Shown: in pieces, positions 18,322 through 26,696 of the stretch
How the letters are laid out: the number at the start of each line of letters is the position of its first letter
Position numbering within the stretch: the stretch's first letter is position 1
Assembly (NCBI GenBank): GCA_031629035.1
Contig: JAVLUG010000014.1
Coordinates: 1 to 57,959 of the forward strand
Origin: MVYY01 sp012517575
GTDB lineage: Bacteria > Bacteroidota > Bacteroidia > Bacteroidales > Paludibacteraceae
Reading direction: 5' to 3'
Length of the DNA: 57,959 nt
Program-made: the position numbers and the translations under genes
Notes under the pieces: generated by a model
The model's input: only the letters and a program-made list of their open reading frames with translations
Database searches by the model: none
Told to the model about the DNA's origin: nothing

Positions 18322-20049
18322 ATGAAAAAGAAATTAGGAGTTTATATCTGTCATTGCGGTGGGAATATTTCTGATTATGTTGACGTTGAAAAAGTACGTC
18401 AGGCCATTGAACACGAAGAGGGTGTCGTTCTGGCTAAAACCACCATGTTTGCATGTTCGGACAGTAATCAGAAGGAAATGGTGGATGATATTCATCAATA
18501 TCAGTTGGATGGAGTCATAGTGGCTTCCTGCTCTCCAAAACTGCATTTGGTTACCTTTAGAAATGTTACCGAGACCGCCGGTTTGAACAAATATACATAC
18601 GTTCATGCCAATATTCGTGAACAGGCTTCCTGGGCGCATTCGGACGACAAGGAAGGAGCTACCGAAAAAGCCATTCGTCTGGTAAAAGCAGCCATCTCAA
18701 AATCAAGTTATGCAGAAGCTTTGTATCCCAATAAGTTTGAAGCCAGAAAAACAATTGCTGTGATCGGCGCAGGGATTGCAGGAATGAAAGCAGCACTTTC
18801 CATTGCCGAAAAAAATACGGCAGTAGTTCTGATTGAGAAAGAAAATTCCATTGGTGGACATATTGCCGAATGGGGATCTCTTTTCATGAGCAACGAAAAA
18901 GGGTATGAACTCGTAAACCGCATTCATAATGACCTGCTACAACACGAGAACATTTCTATCCTAACCGGTACTGAAGTAATTTCATCAAAAGGCAACATTG
19001 GTAACTTCACGTTGACGCTTCAAAAAAAATCCAAGTCCATTGACAATACCAAAGAGACCATGGAAATAAATGTAGGTTCGGTAGTGGTAGCCACAGGATT
19101 TGACCATTATATTCCGCAGGAAGGCGAATTTTCTTATCTCCACAACAGAAACATAATTTCTTTACCCGATTTTAAAAAACTGATCGATAAGTCAACGGAA
19201 AAAACACTTATTTACAACGGCAAAGAAATTCACGATATTGCTTATATTTATTGCGTGGGAAGCCGTCAGACTGATGGTGACAACAAATATTGTTCACGTT
19301 TCTGTTGCACTTCGACCATTCATACCGCTATCGAAGCGAAAAAGAAATTCAAAAGAATACACAATTTTCATCTGCATCGAGGTATCCGCACTTATGGGAA
19401 ACAGGAGTTACTTTATGACGAAGCTTTACAGAATGGGGATATTTTTATCCAGTTTTATGATGATTTTCCACCTGAAGTGAGTTCAATCGGCAAAAAAACT
19501 TCCCTGAAAGTTAAGGATTTATTGTCTTCAGATAAAGAACTTCTGCTGGATGTCGATTTAGTAGTATTGGTTACAGGTATGGTTCCCAGAATGGATCAAT
19601 CGGTGGGCCAACTTTTCAAACTACCCAAAGGTAGAGATAAGTTTTACAATGAAATTCACATGAAATTGCGCCCTGTAGAGACCGTGATTGATGGAATAAC
19701 ACTGGCCGGAACCTGCCAAGGGCCAAAGAATATCAGCGAATCGGTAAATTCGGCTTTGTCTGCTGCCACAAAATCTTATTCCTATATAAGTAAAGGGCTG
19801 GTAGAAACAGAACCGATTATTGCTAAAATTAATGCTGATGCATGTGTTTGGTGTGGTGAATGTTTAAATGCCTGTCCTTTTGAAGCAATAGAACAAAAAG
19901 AGGTTCATGGGAAAAAGATAGCCACAGTCAATAAATCAGTGTGCAAAGGTTGCGGGATGTGTGCACCGGTATGTCTGCCCAACGCTATTGATCTGATTGG
20001 CTATTCCGACAAAGAAATTTTTAGTATGATAGATGCATTGGCTGAATGA
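18322..20049 (+). CDS. HdrA/QmoB-like FAD iron-sulfur protein
   Basis: I choose the ATG at 18322; a TTG just upstream (18319) is also in frame. The 575-residue protein has the HdrA N-terminal domain (GVYICHCGGNISDYVDVE and ASCSPKLHLVTFR ... NIREQASWAH), an FAD Rossmann motif (IAVIGAGIAGMKAALSIAEK) and a C-terminal ferredoxin domain with two [4Fe-4S] motifs (CVWCGECLNACP and CKGCGMCAPVC). QmoB of sulfate reducers is HdrA-like with a fused MvhD domain; here the MvhD part is a separate gene. The stop overlaps the start of the next gene (ATGA). Confidence 0.85.
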   Translation: MKKKLGVYICHCGGNISDYVDVEKVRQAIEHEEGVVLAKTTMFACSDSNQKEMVDDIHQYQLDGVIVASCSPKLHLVTFRNVTETAGLNKYTYVHANIREQASWAHSDDKEGATEKAIRLVKAAISKSSYAEALYPNKFEARKTIAVIGAGIAGMKAALSIAEKNTAVVLIEKENSIGGHIAEWGSLFMSNEKGYELVNRIHNDLLQHENISILTGTEVISSKGNIGNFTLTLQKKSKSIDNTKETMEINVGSVVVATGFDHYIPQEGEFSYLHNRNIISLPDFKKLIDKSTEKTLIYNGKEIHDIAYIYCVGSRQTDGDNKYCSRFCCTSTIHTAIEAKKKFKRIHNFHLHRGIRTYGKQELLYDEALQNGDIFIQFYDDFPPEVSSIGKKTSLKVKDLLSSDKELLLDVDLVVLVTGMVPRMDQSVGQLFKLPKGRDKFYNEIHMKLRPVETVIDGITLAGTCQGPKNISESVNSALSAATKSYSYISKGLVETEPIIAKINADACVWCGECLNACPFEAIEQKEVHGKKIATVNKSVCKGCGMCAPVCLPNAIDLIGYSDKEIFSMIDALAE

Positions 20050-20336
20050 CAAAAATTATGGAAGCACAAACAGGAAAAACGGCAAAACTTTTGAGGGATA
20101 AACAAGGTGTTCCCGAAAAGGCAAAAGAAAATCTTAAAGAATTTGTCAGGATTAAAAAAGCACTTATTGAAGCCTTGAAAAATGGAGAAATGACTATTCC
20201 TCAACTATCGGAAAAACTATCCATGTCAAAAGAAGATGTAACATTTTATTTGATGACGCTGGTTAAATATGGCGACGTTGCAGTGGGAGAAATTGATGAC
20301 AATGACGAATACTTTACTTATAAATTGAACAAATAA
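20046..20336 (+). CDS. Small winged-helix domain protein in Hdr-like cluster
   Basis: The 96-residue protein has a lysine-rich N-terminal helix (about 20-45) and a winged-helix-like part (IPQLSEKLSMSKEDVTFYLMTLVKYGDV) without membrane segments or cysteines. The start at 20046 overlaps the previous stop as ATGA; an internal ATG at 20058 is also possible. Its own stop shares a base with the next ATG (TAATG). Such strict translational coupling suggests a fixed ratio to the complex, so it may be an accessory subunit or a local regulator. I do not know its function. Confidence 0.75.
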   Translation: MTKIMEAQTGKTAKLLRDKQGVPEKAKENLKEFVRIKKALIEALKNGEMTIPQLSEKLSMSKEDVTFYLMTLVKYGDVAVGEIDDNDEYFTYKLNK

Positions 20337-21406
20337 TGACATCAAAAATTAATCCTGCATTTCAGGATAAGTTGAAAAAATACGGAGCAGTAAATTTCAA
20401 TGCCTGTTACAATTGTGGCACCTGTACCGCTGTATGTTCACTGTCCACACCCGAAGAATCTTTTCCTCGCGAAATGGTTAGGCTGAGCAGCTTGGGACTT
20501 GAAAACGACATAAAATCTTCTTTAAAACCATGGGAATGTTATTATTGTGGTGAATGCACCGAAAATTGTCCTCAGACAGCCAATCCGGGAGAACTCATGA
20601 TGTCATTGCGCCGGTGGCTGACTGCTGTTTATGATTGGACAGGGCTTTCGGGATTACTATATCGTTCCCTCGCTTTTACCATTTCTGCGCTGTCATTGGT
20701 GCTCATTGGTGTTCTTGTCTTTGGAAATGCATTGTCCTTTCAATTAACGGAAATGATGCACTATGGACATCTTTTTGAAATGTATGTGGTTTTTGCAGTA
20801 TTGGTCATAATTTTTATCCCCAATATAGCCAGAATGTGGAATTTCACCATTTTAAAACCGAAAGTAAAAGCAAACTTAAGAATTTACATAAAATCATTAC
20901 CGGATTTGTTTATCCACATGTTTACTCAAAAAAGAGCCAAAGATTGTGATAAAGAAGATAATTTTCGGTGGCTGGAGCATTTCATACTGGTATTGGCTTA
21001 TCTTTCGTTGCTTTTCACAACCGTTTTTTTAAATTGGTTTGGTACCAATAGTTTTTTCGTTGTGGTGCTGGGGTATGTTGAAAGTTTTTTTGTATTTGTC
21101 ATTACTACCGATTTTGTTTCGAGTCGTATTAAAAAAGCAAAAGCGCTGAACAAATTTTCACAGCCTTCAGACTGGTTATTTGTTATATGGCTTATGCTTA
21201 TGGGACTTACTGCTTTCTTGGTACGTGTATTTATCGATACCCAAATTATAGACAATAATGTATGGATGTACATCGTTCATTTAACCGTTTTGGCTCAGTG
21301 GGCAGTAATTATTGTCCCATTTGGTAAATGGTCACATTTCCTGTATCGGTCGTTTGGTATGTATTTTTCAAGAATAAAGGCAGAATCAGAAAAACGGAGA
21401 AATTGA
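20336..21406 (+). CDS. HdrC-like iron-sulfur domain fused to membrane domain, QmoC-like
   Basis: The 356-residue protein starts with an HdrC-type domain holding two [4Fe-4S] motifs (C24, C27, C30, C34 and C68, C71, C74, C78). It continues with about six membrane helices (from residue 105 onward) containing histidines near membrane edges (MHYGHLF, WLEHF, IVHL, WSHF) that could ligate heme b. This is the architecture of QmoC, the membrane subunit that exchanges electrons with the quinone pool. No HdrB gene (CCG domain) is present. It is the last gene of the cluster and is followed by a strong bidirectional terminator. Confidence 0.82.
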   Translation: MTSKINPAFQDKLKKYGAVNFNACYNCGTCTAVCSLSTPEESFPREMVRLSSLGLENDIKSSLKPWECYYCGECTENCPQTANPGELMMSLRRWLTAVYDWTGLSGLLYRSLAFTISALSLVLIGVLVFGNALSFQLTEMMHYGHLFEMYVVFAVLVIIFIPNIARMWNFTILKPKVKANLRIYIKSLPDLFIHMFTQKRAKDCDKEDNFRWLEHFILVLAYLSLLFTTVFLNWFGTNSFFVVVLGYVESFFVFVITTDFVSSRIKKAKALNKFSQPSDWLFVIWLMLMGLTAFLVRVFIDTQIIDNNVWMYIVHLTVLAQWAVIIVPFGKWSHFLYRSFGMYFSRIKAESEKRRN

Positions 21407-21610
21407 AGAATAGTTTTTCTCTAAAAAATACAAATTGAATTTTTTTAGAGAAGAAAGACAGTTTTCAAAATTTCTGTCGTGAAGTTCAAAAATATTATTC
21501 AAAAAGATACAATTTTATCTGATTTTACAGTACATATTCAATTGAAAGGTATTGTTTCGCAAAACAGGAAAAATACTTGTCCTATCTAATTTTTAGAAGA
21601 TTTTCAATCA

Positions 21611-21648
21611 AAAAAGGTTTATTCCGACCAAACGAAATAAACCTTTTT
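21611..21648. terminator. Bidirectional terminator between the redox cluster and amylase
   Basis: A perfect 13-bp stem (AAAAAGGTTTATT, 21611-21623, and AATAAACCTTTTT, 21636-21648) with a 12-base loop lies between convergent genes. It has A/T runs suited to both directions. Confidence 0.85.
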
Positions 21649-21677
21649 GTAAGTCAATCAATCAATATATTTCCACT

Positions 21678-24410
21678 CTATTCTTTTATTATTTTGTGAG
21701 CGCTTTTCCCGTTTGCTGTTTCTAACTCAACCAGATAAAATCCTTTTTTCAGCATTGAAAGATCAATTTCTTTTATATCCGTGTTTTGCTGTTTAAGCAA
21801 CGAACCCTGGAGGTTATAAATGCGTATGCTTTGGATATTTCCGGTAGAGGAGACAAACAATTTCCCGCTCGTCAGAGTTGGATAAACATAATCGCTCACA
21901 TTATAAGATATTTCCCTGTTTTCATTGAGAAAATCTACTTTTCGGTCGGTGAAAATCAGCAGTTGTCCGGGCTGCATATTCAGTGTCATGTTGGTGTTAC
22001 TTACATTCAAGGCTTCGTCAGTCAGCAAATTGTACCACGTACCGGTGCTTTGAAAGGACGGGTTGGCTGTTATTGAAGCATCAGATTGAAAATTGCCCAA
22101 AACCACCATATTCAGGTCAGCGTGAGAGAGCGCTATTCTTTTCCCCTGCGACCAGTCGCTATAGGCAACTTGCAAAGAATAATTTCCGTTGAGAAACGCA
22201 TTGGGATATAATTTACGCAAAGAGATAATTTTTGCACAAGCATCTGCTGCCGCTTTTCGATGAGGCAAATTGAGCCAGCCCCAAGCATGAGGTTTGGGGT
22301 TAGTGCGACCACCATTCGATTCGATGGAATAATCGTACCCCATTTCTTCAAATTGCCACAACATTTTTGGGCCGGGCATCAAAGTTGCAAATGCCACTAC
22401 CATAGGCACGCGTGAAACTCTGTACAAAGAGTCGGTTTTAACAGTGCCATTCCCAAATGCTTTGGCTTTGTAAAAATTTCTTTCTTCATCGTGACTTTCG
22501 GCATAGCCCACCCATCTGCGAGGTGAAGTACTCATGCCGGAAAAATCGCTACTGCTCTGGAACCCCATTGCAGCCTGCGAATAAGCGTTATTCAAATTTC
22601 GCCACAAATACATACCTTGTGCTGCCAGATAATCTTCCTCGCTTCCTCCCACAAAATGTTCGAGAATAAATAGAGCATCGGGTTTTACGTCGGTTACGGC
22701 ATAATAATAATCCTTCAGATTGTTGATACGGGTTTGATCCCATGTCGATTCCGTGCCCGAGTTTTGTGTAAATCCCTTTGTTAAATCCATTCTGTAACCA
22801 TCCACCTTGTATTCCGTAATCCAATACTGCAATACTCGTTTAAAATACTCTTTGGTGCCGGAATAACTGTGATTGAAATCGTTTAATACACTGAATTGAT
22901 GAGGTGCAACGGGATTCATCCATGGATTGTTGGCAGCAGGGCGATTGTTTGTACTGTCCCAATAAAGCAGTGCAAACGGACAAATTCCTGAAGCCTGATT
23001 GAAAACCATGTCGAGAATGACGGCCATACCTCTTTTGTGGCATTCGTCAATAAATTTTTTGTACATCTCGGGTGTTCCGTAAGCTTTATCCGGAGCAAAA
23101 TAATGATTGGGATTATAGCCCCAGCTGTTGTTTCCATCAAATTCATGGATAGGCATTAATTCCACAGCCGTGATTCCAAGATTTTTCAGATAATCTAGTT
23201 TGCCGATGGCAGCTTGAAGCGATTTTTCTGTAGTGAAATCGCGCAGCAGCATTTCATAAATTACCAGATTTTCCTTTGCGGGCATGGAAAAATTGGTAAT
23301 TTCCCAATTATAGTCAGGTTTAGCAGTTTGAAAAGTTGCAACCAACCCTTCTGTTTTACCTTCGGGGTATGGTTTTAGATTGGGATAAATAGTACGGTAC
23401 TCATTGATCCATTTGTCGTTCCACGGGTCGAGTACCAGTTCGGTATACGGATCGCTGCTGCGAATTGTTCCATCAACCAGATATTGATAAGCATATATTT
23501 TACCCGGAGTAAGTCCGGTTAAGGTGATCCACCAGTATTCGCCATCTTTTTTCAGTTGATAGGCATTCAATTGCGACCAGTCGTTAAATTCGCCAATAAG
23601 AAAAACATTGTTTTTATTGGGTGCATGAAGAACCAACGTGACAGTTGTGTTGTCAATGTAATTGATTCCCGGTTTGGTGTTTGCCGGACGAGCCTGATTA
23701 GCAACCGGTTCGGGTACGCAGACCTGCAAGGTATCATATACCGTGTTATTGCCGACTTTGGCAGAAGCAACAAATGTATAGTCTCCTGTATTGGTAAAAG
23801 AATAAGAATAAGTAAGGGAGGTAGCCGAAGATTGGGAAGTAAGAATGTTGTTGTTAAGCATCAATTTCAGCTCGGCACTTACCGACGAACTGACCGTAAA
23901 ATTTATAACGGTTCCGACAGAAATAAACTGATTAGAGACGGGAGAGGTAAATGCCACATTCAGTCCGCTATCGTAAACAGGAACAAAAATATCGGCACCG
24001 CCCACATCTTTTCCCTGTAAAGTACCGGTGGCATTACGAAAAACAAAAGCCAGTTTTTGTACTACTTCTCCGGCATTCAAGTTATAATATCCTGTCATAT
24101 TAGGCGTTATCAACAGTTTCCATTTGTTGCTGCCCAACGAAGTAAGTTTATATTTGGGAGAATTGTCGAGCCAAGTGGGTGCATGTTTCCAATCACTGGG
24201 AGAAGTACTTGCGGAGGTAATCACACCAGTGTGGGCATATACGTCGCCAGTATAATTTTTCAGACCGGCAGTGCCTTGCGTAGCATCATAGATGATTTCT
24301 ATTTCTCCAACATAATCTTTGGTAATAAAAGTGGGGTTGGTAGTAATAATTTGCCCCCAGCCTACCAAATAGAAAAATAAAATTAAAAAAGTAAAAAGAA
24401 ATTTTTTCAT
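21678..24410 (-). CDS. Secreted GH13 alpha-amylase with T9SS sorting domain
   Basis: The 910-residue protein has a signal peptide (1-20), N-terminal beta domains (to about 245), a CBM48/E-set domain (about 250-330, LIGEFNDWSQLNAYQLKKDGEYWW) and a GH13 barrel (about 380-770). The catalytic triad is intact: D542 (DGYRMDLTKGF), E584 (FILEHF) and D641 (ESHDEER). In conserved region I the usual asparagine-histidine pair reads N471-Q472, an unusual replacement of a substrate-binding histidine. The last 75 residues form a type IX secretion sorting domain (IRIYNLQGSLLKQ ... KKGFYLVELETANGKSAHKIIKE), so the enzyme should cross the outer membrane by that system. It shares an intergenic region with a second GH13 gene; alpha-glucans are the likely substrate. 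Confidence 0.9.
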   Translation of the reverse strand: MKKFLFTFLILFFYLVGWGQIITTNPTFITKDYVGEIEIIYDATQGTAGLKNYTGDVYAHTGVITSASTSPSDWKHAPTWLDNSPKYKLTSLGSNKWKLLITPNMTGYYNLNAGEVVQKLAFVFRNATGTLQGKDVGGADIFVPVYDSGLNVAFTSPVSNQFISVGTVINFTVSSSVSAELKLMLNNNILTSQSSATSLTYSYSFTNTGDYTFVASAKVGNNTVYDTLQVCVPEPVANQARPANTKPGINYIDNTTVTLVLHAPNKNNVFLIGEFNDWSQLNAYQLKKDGEYWWITLTGLTPGKIYAYQYLVDGTIRSSDPYTELVLDPWNDKWINEYRTIYPNLKPYPEGKTEGLVATFQTAKPDYNWEITNFSMPAKENLVIYEMLLRDFTTEKSLQAAIGKLDYLKNLGITAVELMPIHEFDGNNSWGYNPNHYFAPDKAYGTPEMYKKFIDECHKRGMAVILDMVFNQASGICPFALLYWDSTNNRPAANNPWMNPVAPHQFSVLNDFNHSYSGTKEYFKRVLQYWITEYKVDGYRMDLTKGFTQNSGTESTWDQTRINNLKDYYYAVTDVKPDALFILEHFVGGSEEDYLAAQGMYLWRNLNNAYSQAAMGFQSSSDFSGMSTSPRRWVGYAESHDEERNFYKAKAFGNGTVKTDSLYRVSRVPMVVAFATLMPGPKMLWQFEEMGYDYSIESNGGRTNPKPHAWGWLNLPHRKAAADACAKIISLRKLYPNAFLNGNYSLQVAYSDWSQGKRIALSHADLNMVVLGNFQSDASITANPSFQSTGTWYNLLTDEALNVSNTNMTLNMQPGQLLIFTDRKVDFLNENREISYNVSDYVYPTLTSGKLFVSSTGNIQSIRIYNLQGSLLKQQNTDIKEIDLSMLKKGFYLVELETANGKSAHKIIKE

Positions 24411-24504
24411 GGTTTTAGCATTTAAACATTTCGACTAAAATGCAAATATAAAGGTTTAGTTTCTCAAACATATATTACATTTTTAAAAATAAAAGATTTT
24501 TTCA

Positions 24505-24518
24505 TGCAAACGATTGCA
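24505..24518. promoter_or_regulatory. LacI-type operator between divergent GH13 genes
   Basis: The sequence TGCAAACGATTGCA has perfect TGCAA/TTGCA arms around a central CG, the hallmark of LacI-family operators. Similar sites control maltodextrin genes in several Bacteroidota. No LacI-family gene lies in the window, so the regulator must be elsewhere. Confidence 0.6.
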
Positions 24519-24573
24519 AAAAAGAATAAAACATTTTATTTACTTTTATATGAAACATCTGAATGAAAGATTT

Positions 24574-24581
24574 TACCTTTG
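24574..24581 (+). promoter_or_regulatory. -7 element upstream of the second GH13 gene
   Basis: TACCTTTG is a perfect match to the Bacteroidota -7 consensus TAnnTTTG, 93 bases before the start codon. No convincing TTTG element is seen at the right distance, as would fit an activated promoter. Confidence 0.4.
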
Positions 24582-24674
24582 AAAAATAAAATTTATTAAA
24601 TATCGAAAAAGCGTCCAATAGACTGATAAACTTATTCGATTTATGTGTTTCAGACAACTTAAATTTTCATTTCC

Positions 24675-26510
24675 ATGAAAAAACAAAATTTTATTTTTGT
24701 AAGTATTTTTTGGTTGCTTTCTTGCAATTTTACTTTCGCTGCAACCCCTTTCAAAGAACCTCCGGCATGGGCAAAACATGCTGTTTGGTATCAAATTTTT
24801 GTCGAGCGTTTTTACAACGGCGATATATTCAACGACCCTCGGCCCGAATTTATGACAGTTGCCGATATGAATATTGTTCCACCTGCCGGCTGGAAAATTT
24901 CGTCGTGGACAGGGGACTGGTTTGAGCGGGACAGTTGGATGAAAAATTCAGATAAATCTTTTAGCGAACTGCTTCAATACCGTCGGTATGGAGGAGATTT
25001 GAAAGGAGTTTTAGAAAAACTCGATTATTTGCAGAAGCTGGGAATCAATGCGATTTATCTGAATCCGATAAATGATGCTCCTTCACTTCATAAATATGAT
25101 GCACGTAATTATCATCACGTTGATGTCAATTTTGGACCTGATCCAGAAGGCGACTTAAGAATTATTTCCGGCGAAAATCCGGCTGATCCAACTTCATGGC
25201 AATGGACATCAGCCGATAAACTATTTTTGCAACTGATAGAAGAAGTCCACCGTCGCGGAATGAAAATAATAGTCGATTATTCATGGAATCATACCGGAAC
25301 TTTGTTTTGGGCTTGGCGGGATATTTTGAAAAATCAGGCTGCTTCTCCCTTCAAAAATTGGTACAATATTACCCGTTTTGACGACCCGAAGACACCCGAA
25401 AATGAATTTGCCTACGAAGGCTGGTACGGGAATGCCTATATGCCGGAAATCAGGAAAACTAATTTGAAAACCAAACGCATTAATGGTGTTCCATATGAAG
25501 GAAATTTAGATGAAAATGCCAAAAAACATATTTTTGAGGTTACCAAACGCTGGCTGTCCCCCAATGGTGATATTACGAAAGGCGTAGATGGCTTTCGGCT
25601 GGATGTGGCCGAGCAGATTGGACTTGATTTTTGGCGGGAATATCGTGCATGGGTTCGTTCTATCAATCCCGATGCTTATCTGGTGGGAGAAATCTGGTGG
25701 GAAAAATGGCCCGATAAAATGATGAATCCTGCACCCTATACGCAAGGCGATATTTTTGATGCTGTCATGTTTTATCAGGTTTATTGTCCGGCACGTTACT
25801 TCTTTGCCAAAACAGATGCTGAAATTGATGCTGCACAATTCAGAGACAGCCTGCTTTTCCAGTGGAATCGGTTGAAAAAGTCTAACTTGTATGCCATGAT
25901 GAATGTTTCTTCAACCCACGATACACCCCGTTTGCTGACCGATTTTTATAATACCAATCGGTATAAGTATCACGCAACGATTAATGACGATCCGTTTTAC
26001 AAAACCGGGAAGCCCGACAAAATTACTTATCAACGTTTAAAATTATATTTGGTTCATCTGTTTACAACAATTGGAGCACCACAAATTTGGAATGGTGAAG
26101 AAATGGGTATGTGGGGCGCTGATGATCCATACTGTCGAAAGCCCTTGTGGTGGAAAGAGTTTAATTTTCATCCGGAAAACAGGAATAATATTCTTCCCTT
26201 AAAAGCCGTGTATGATCCGGTAAAGTTTGACAGTGAACAATTTGAATTCTATAAAAAACTTGTAGCCATACGAAATAATAATTCCGTATTTTCAGATGGA
26301 GAATTGGAGTTTGTTTTGGCAAGAAATAAAACACTGGTTTATAAACGTTTCGACATGACGACTGAAATTTTGGTTTTCTTTAATTTGGAAGACAAGAAAC
26401 AAATTTTTTCCCTGAACGGACAATATGTGGATTTGCTCACAGGGAAAAAAGTGGAGAATAAACTCATTTTATCGTCGTTGTCGGCTTCTATTTTGAAAAA
26501 GTTAAACTGA
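24675..26510 (+). CDS. Secreted GH13 amylase/neopullulanase-like enzyme
   Basis: The 611-residue protein has a signal peptide (1-22, ending TFAA) and a GH13 barrel starting AVWYQIFVERFYNGD. The catalytic residues are D310 (GVDGFRLDVAEQ), E339 (YLVGEIWW) and D416 (SSTHDTPR), and region I is intact (DYSWNH, N205-H206). The short C-terminal beta domain includes LAIRNNNSVFSDGELEF-like features typical of oligosaccharide-acting amylases. No sorting domain is seen, so a periplasmic location is likely: the divergently encoded surface enzyme would release maltooligosaccharides that this one degrades. Specificity (neopullulanase, cyclomaltodextrinase or alpha-glucosidase-like) cannot be settled by reading. 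Confidence 0.88.
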   Translation: MKKQNFIFVSIFWLLSCNFTFAATPFKEPPAWAKHAVWYQIFVERFYNGDIFNDPRPEFMTVADMNIVPPAGWKISSWTGDWFERDSWMKNSDKSFSELLQYRRYGGDLKGVLEKLDYLQKLGINAIYLNPINDAPSLHKYDARNYHHVDVNFGPDPEGDLRIISGENPADPTSWQWTSADKLFLQLIEEVHRRGMKIIVDYSWNHTGTLFWAWRDILKNQAASPFKNWYNITRFDDPKTPENEFAYEGWYGNAYMPEIRKTNLKTKRINGVPYEGNLDENAKKHIFEVTKRWLSPNGDITKGVDGFRLDVAEQIGLDFWREYRAWVRSINPDAYLVGEIWWEKWPDKMMNPAPYTQGDIFDAVMFYQVYCPARYFFAKTDAEIDAAQFRDSLLFQWNRLKKSNLYAMMNVSSTHDTPRLLTDFYNTNRYKYHATINDDPFYKTGKPDKITYQRLKLYLVHLFTTIGAPQIWNGEEMGMWGADDPYCRKPLWWKEFNFHPENRNNILPLKAVYDPVKFDSEQFEFYKKLVAIRNNNSVFSDGELEFVLARNKTLVYKRFDMTTEILVFFNLEDKKQIFSLNGQYVDLLTGKKVENKLILSSLSASILKKLN

Positions 26511-26595
26511 AACAAATCTTATATTCTCTGTTTATCAGAAAATAATTAATTCACGAAAATTTTGGCTCTGAGTCGAGATTTTCAAATATTTTTAG

Positions 26596-26603
26596 TATTT
26601 TTG
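26596..26603 (+). promoter_or_regulatory. -7 element upstream of the antiporter gene
   Basis: TATTTTTG matches TAnnTTTG perfectly and lies 93 bases before the chosen start of the antiporter. No good TTTG element is found 19-21 bases upstream. Confidence 0.35.
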
Positions 26604-26696
26604 CTTTTGAAAAAAATCATTTTTACAACTTTTGGGTTTGGAAGAAGGTTTTAAAAGTGATTTTTCTTTATTGCGTTGCATGATAAAGTAATATCT

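Larger units (their letters stand above)
24411..24674. other. Shared regulatory region of two divergent GH13 genes
   Basis: The 264-base region holds the LacI-type operator (24505-24518), a plus-strand -7 element (24574-24581) and, on the minus strand, TATATTTG (complement of 24443-24450), 33 bases ahead of the T9SS amylase. One operator could control both genes. Confidence 0.5.

Noticed and set aside
15723..21406. Dissimilatory sulfate reduction or canonical sHdr sulfur oxidation
   Set aside because: No AprAB, DsrAB, HdrB or lipoate-binding protein genes are in the window, so neither pathway can be claimed.
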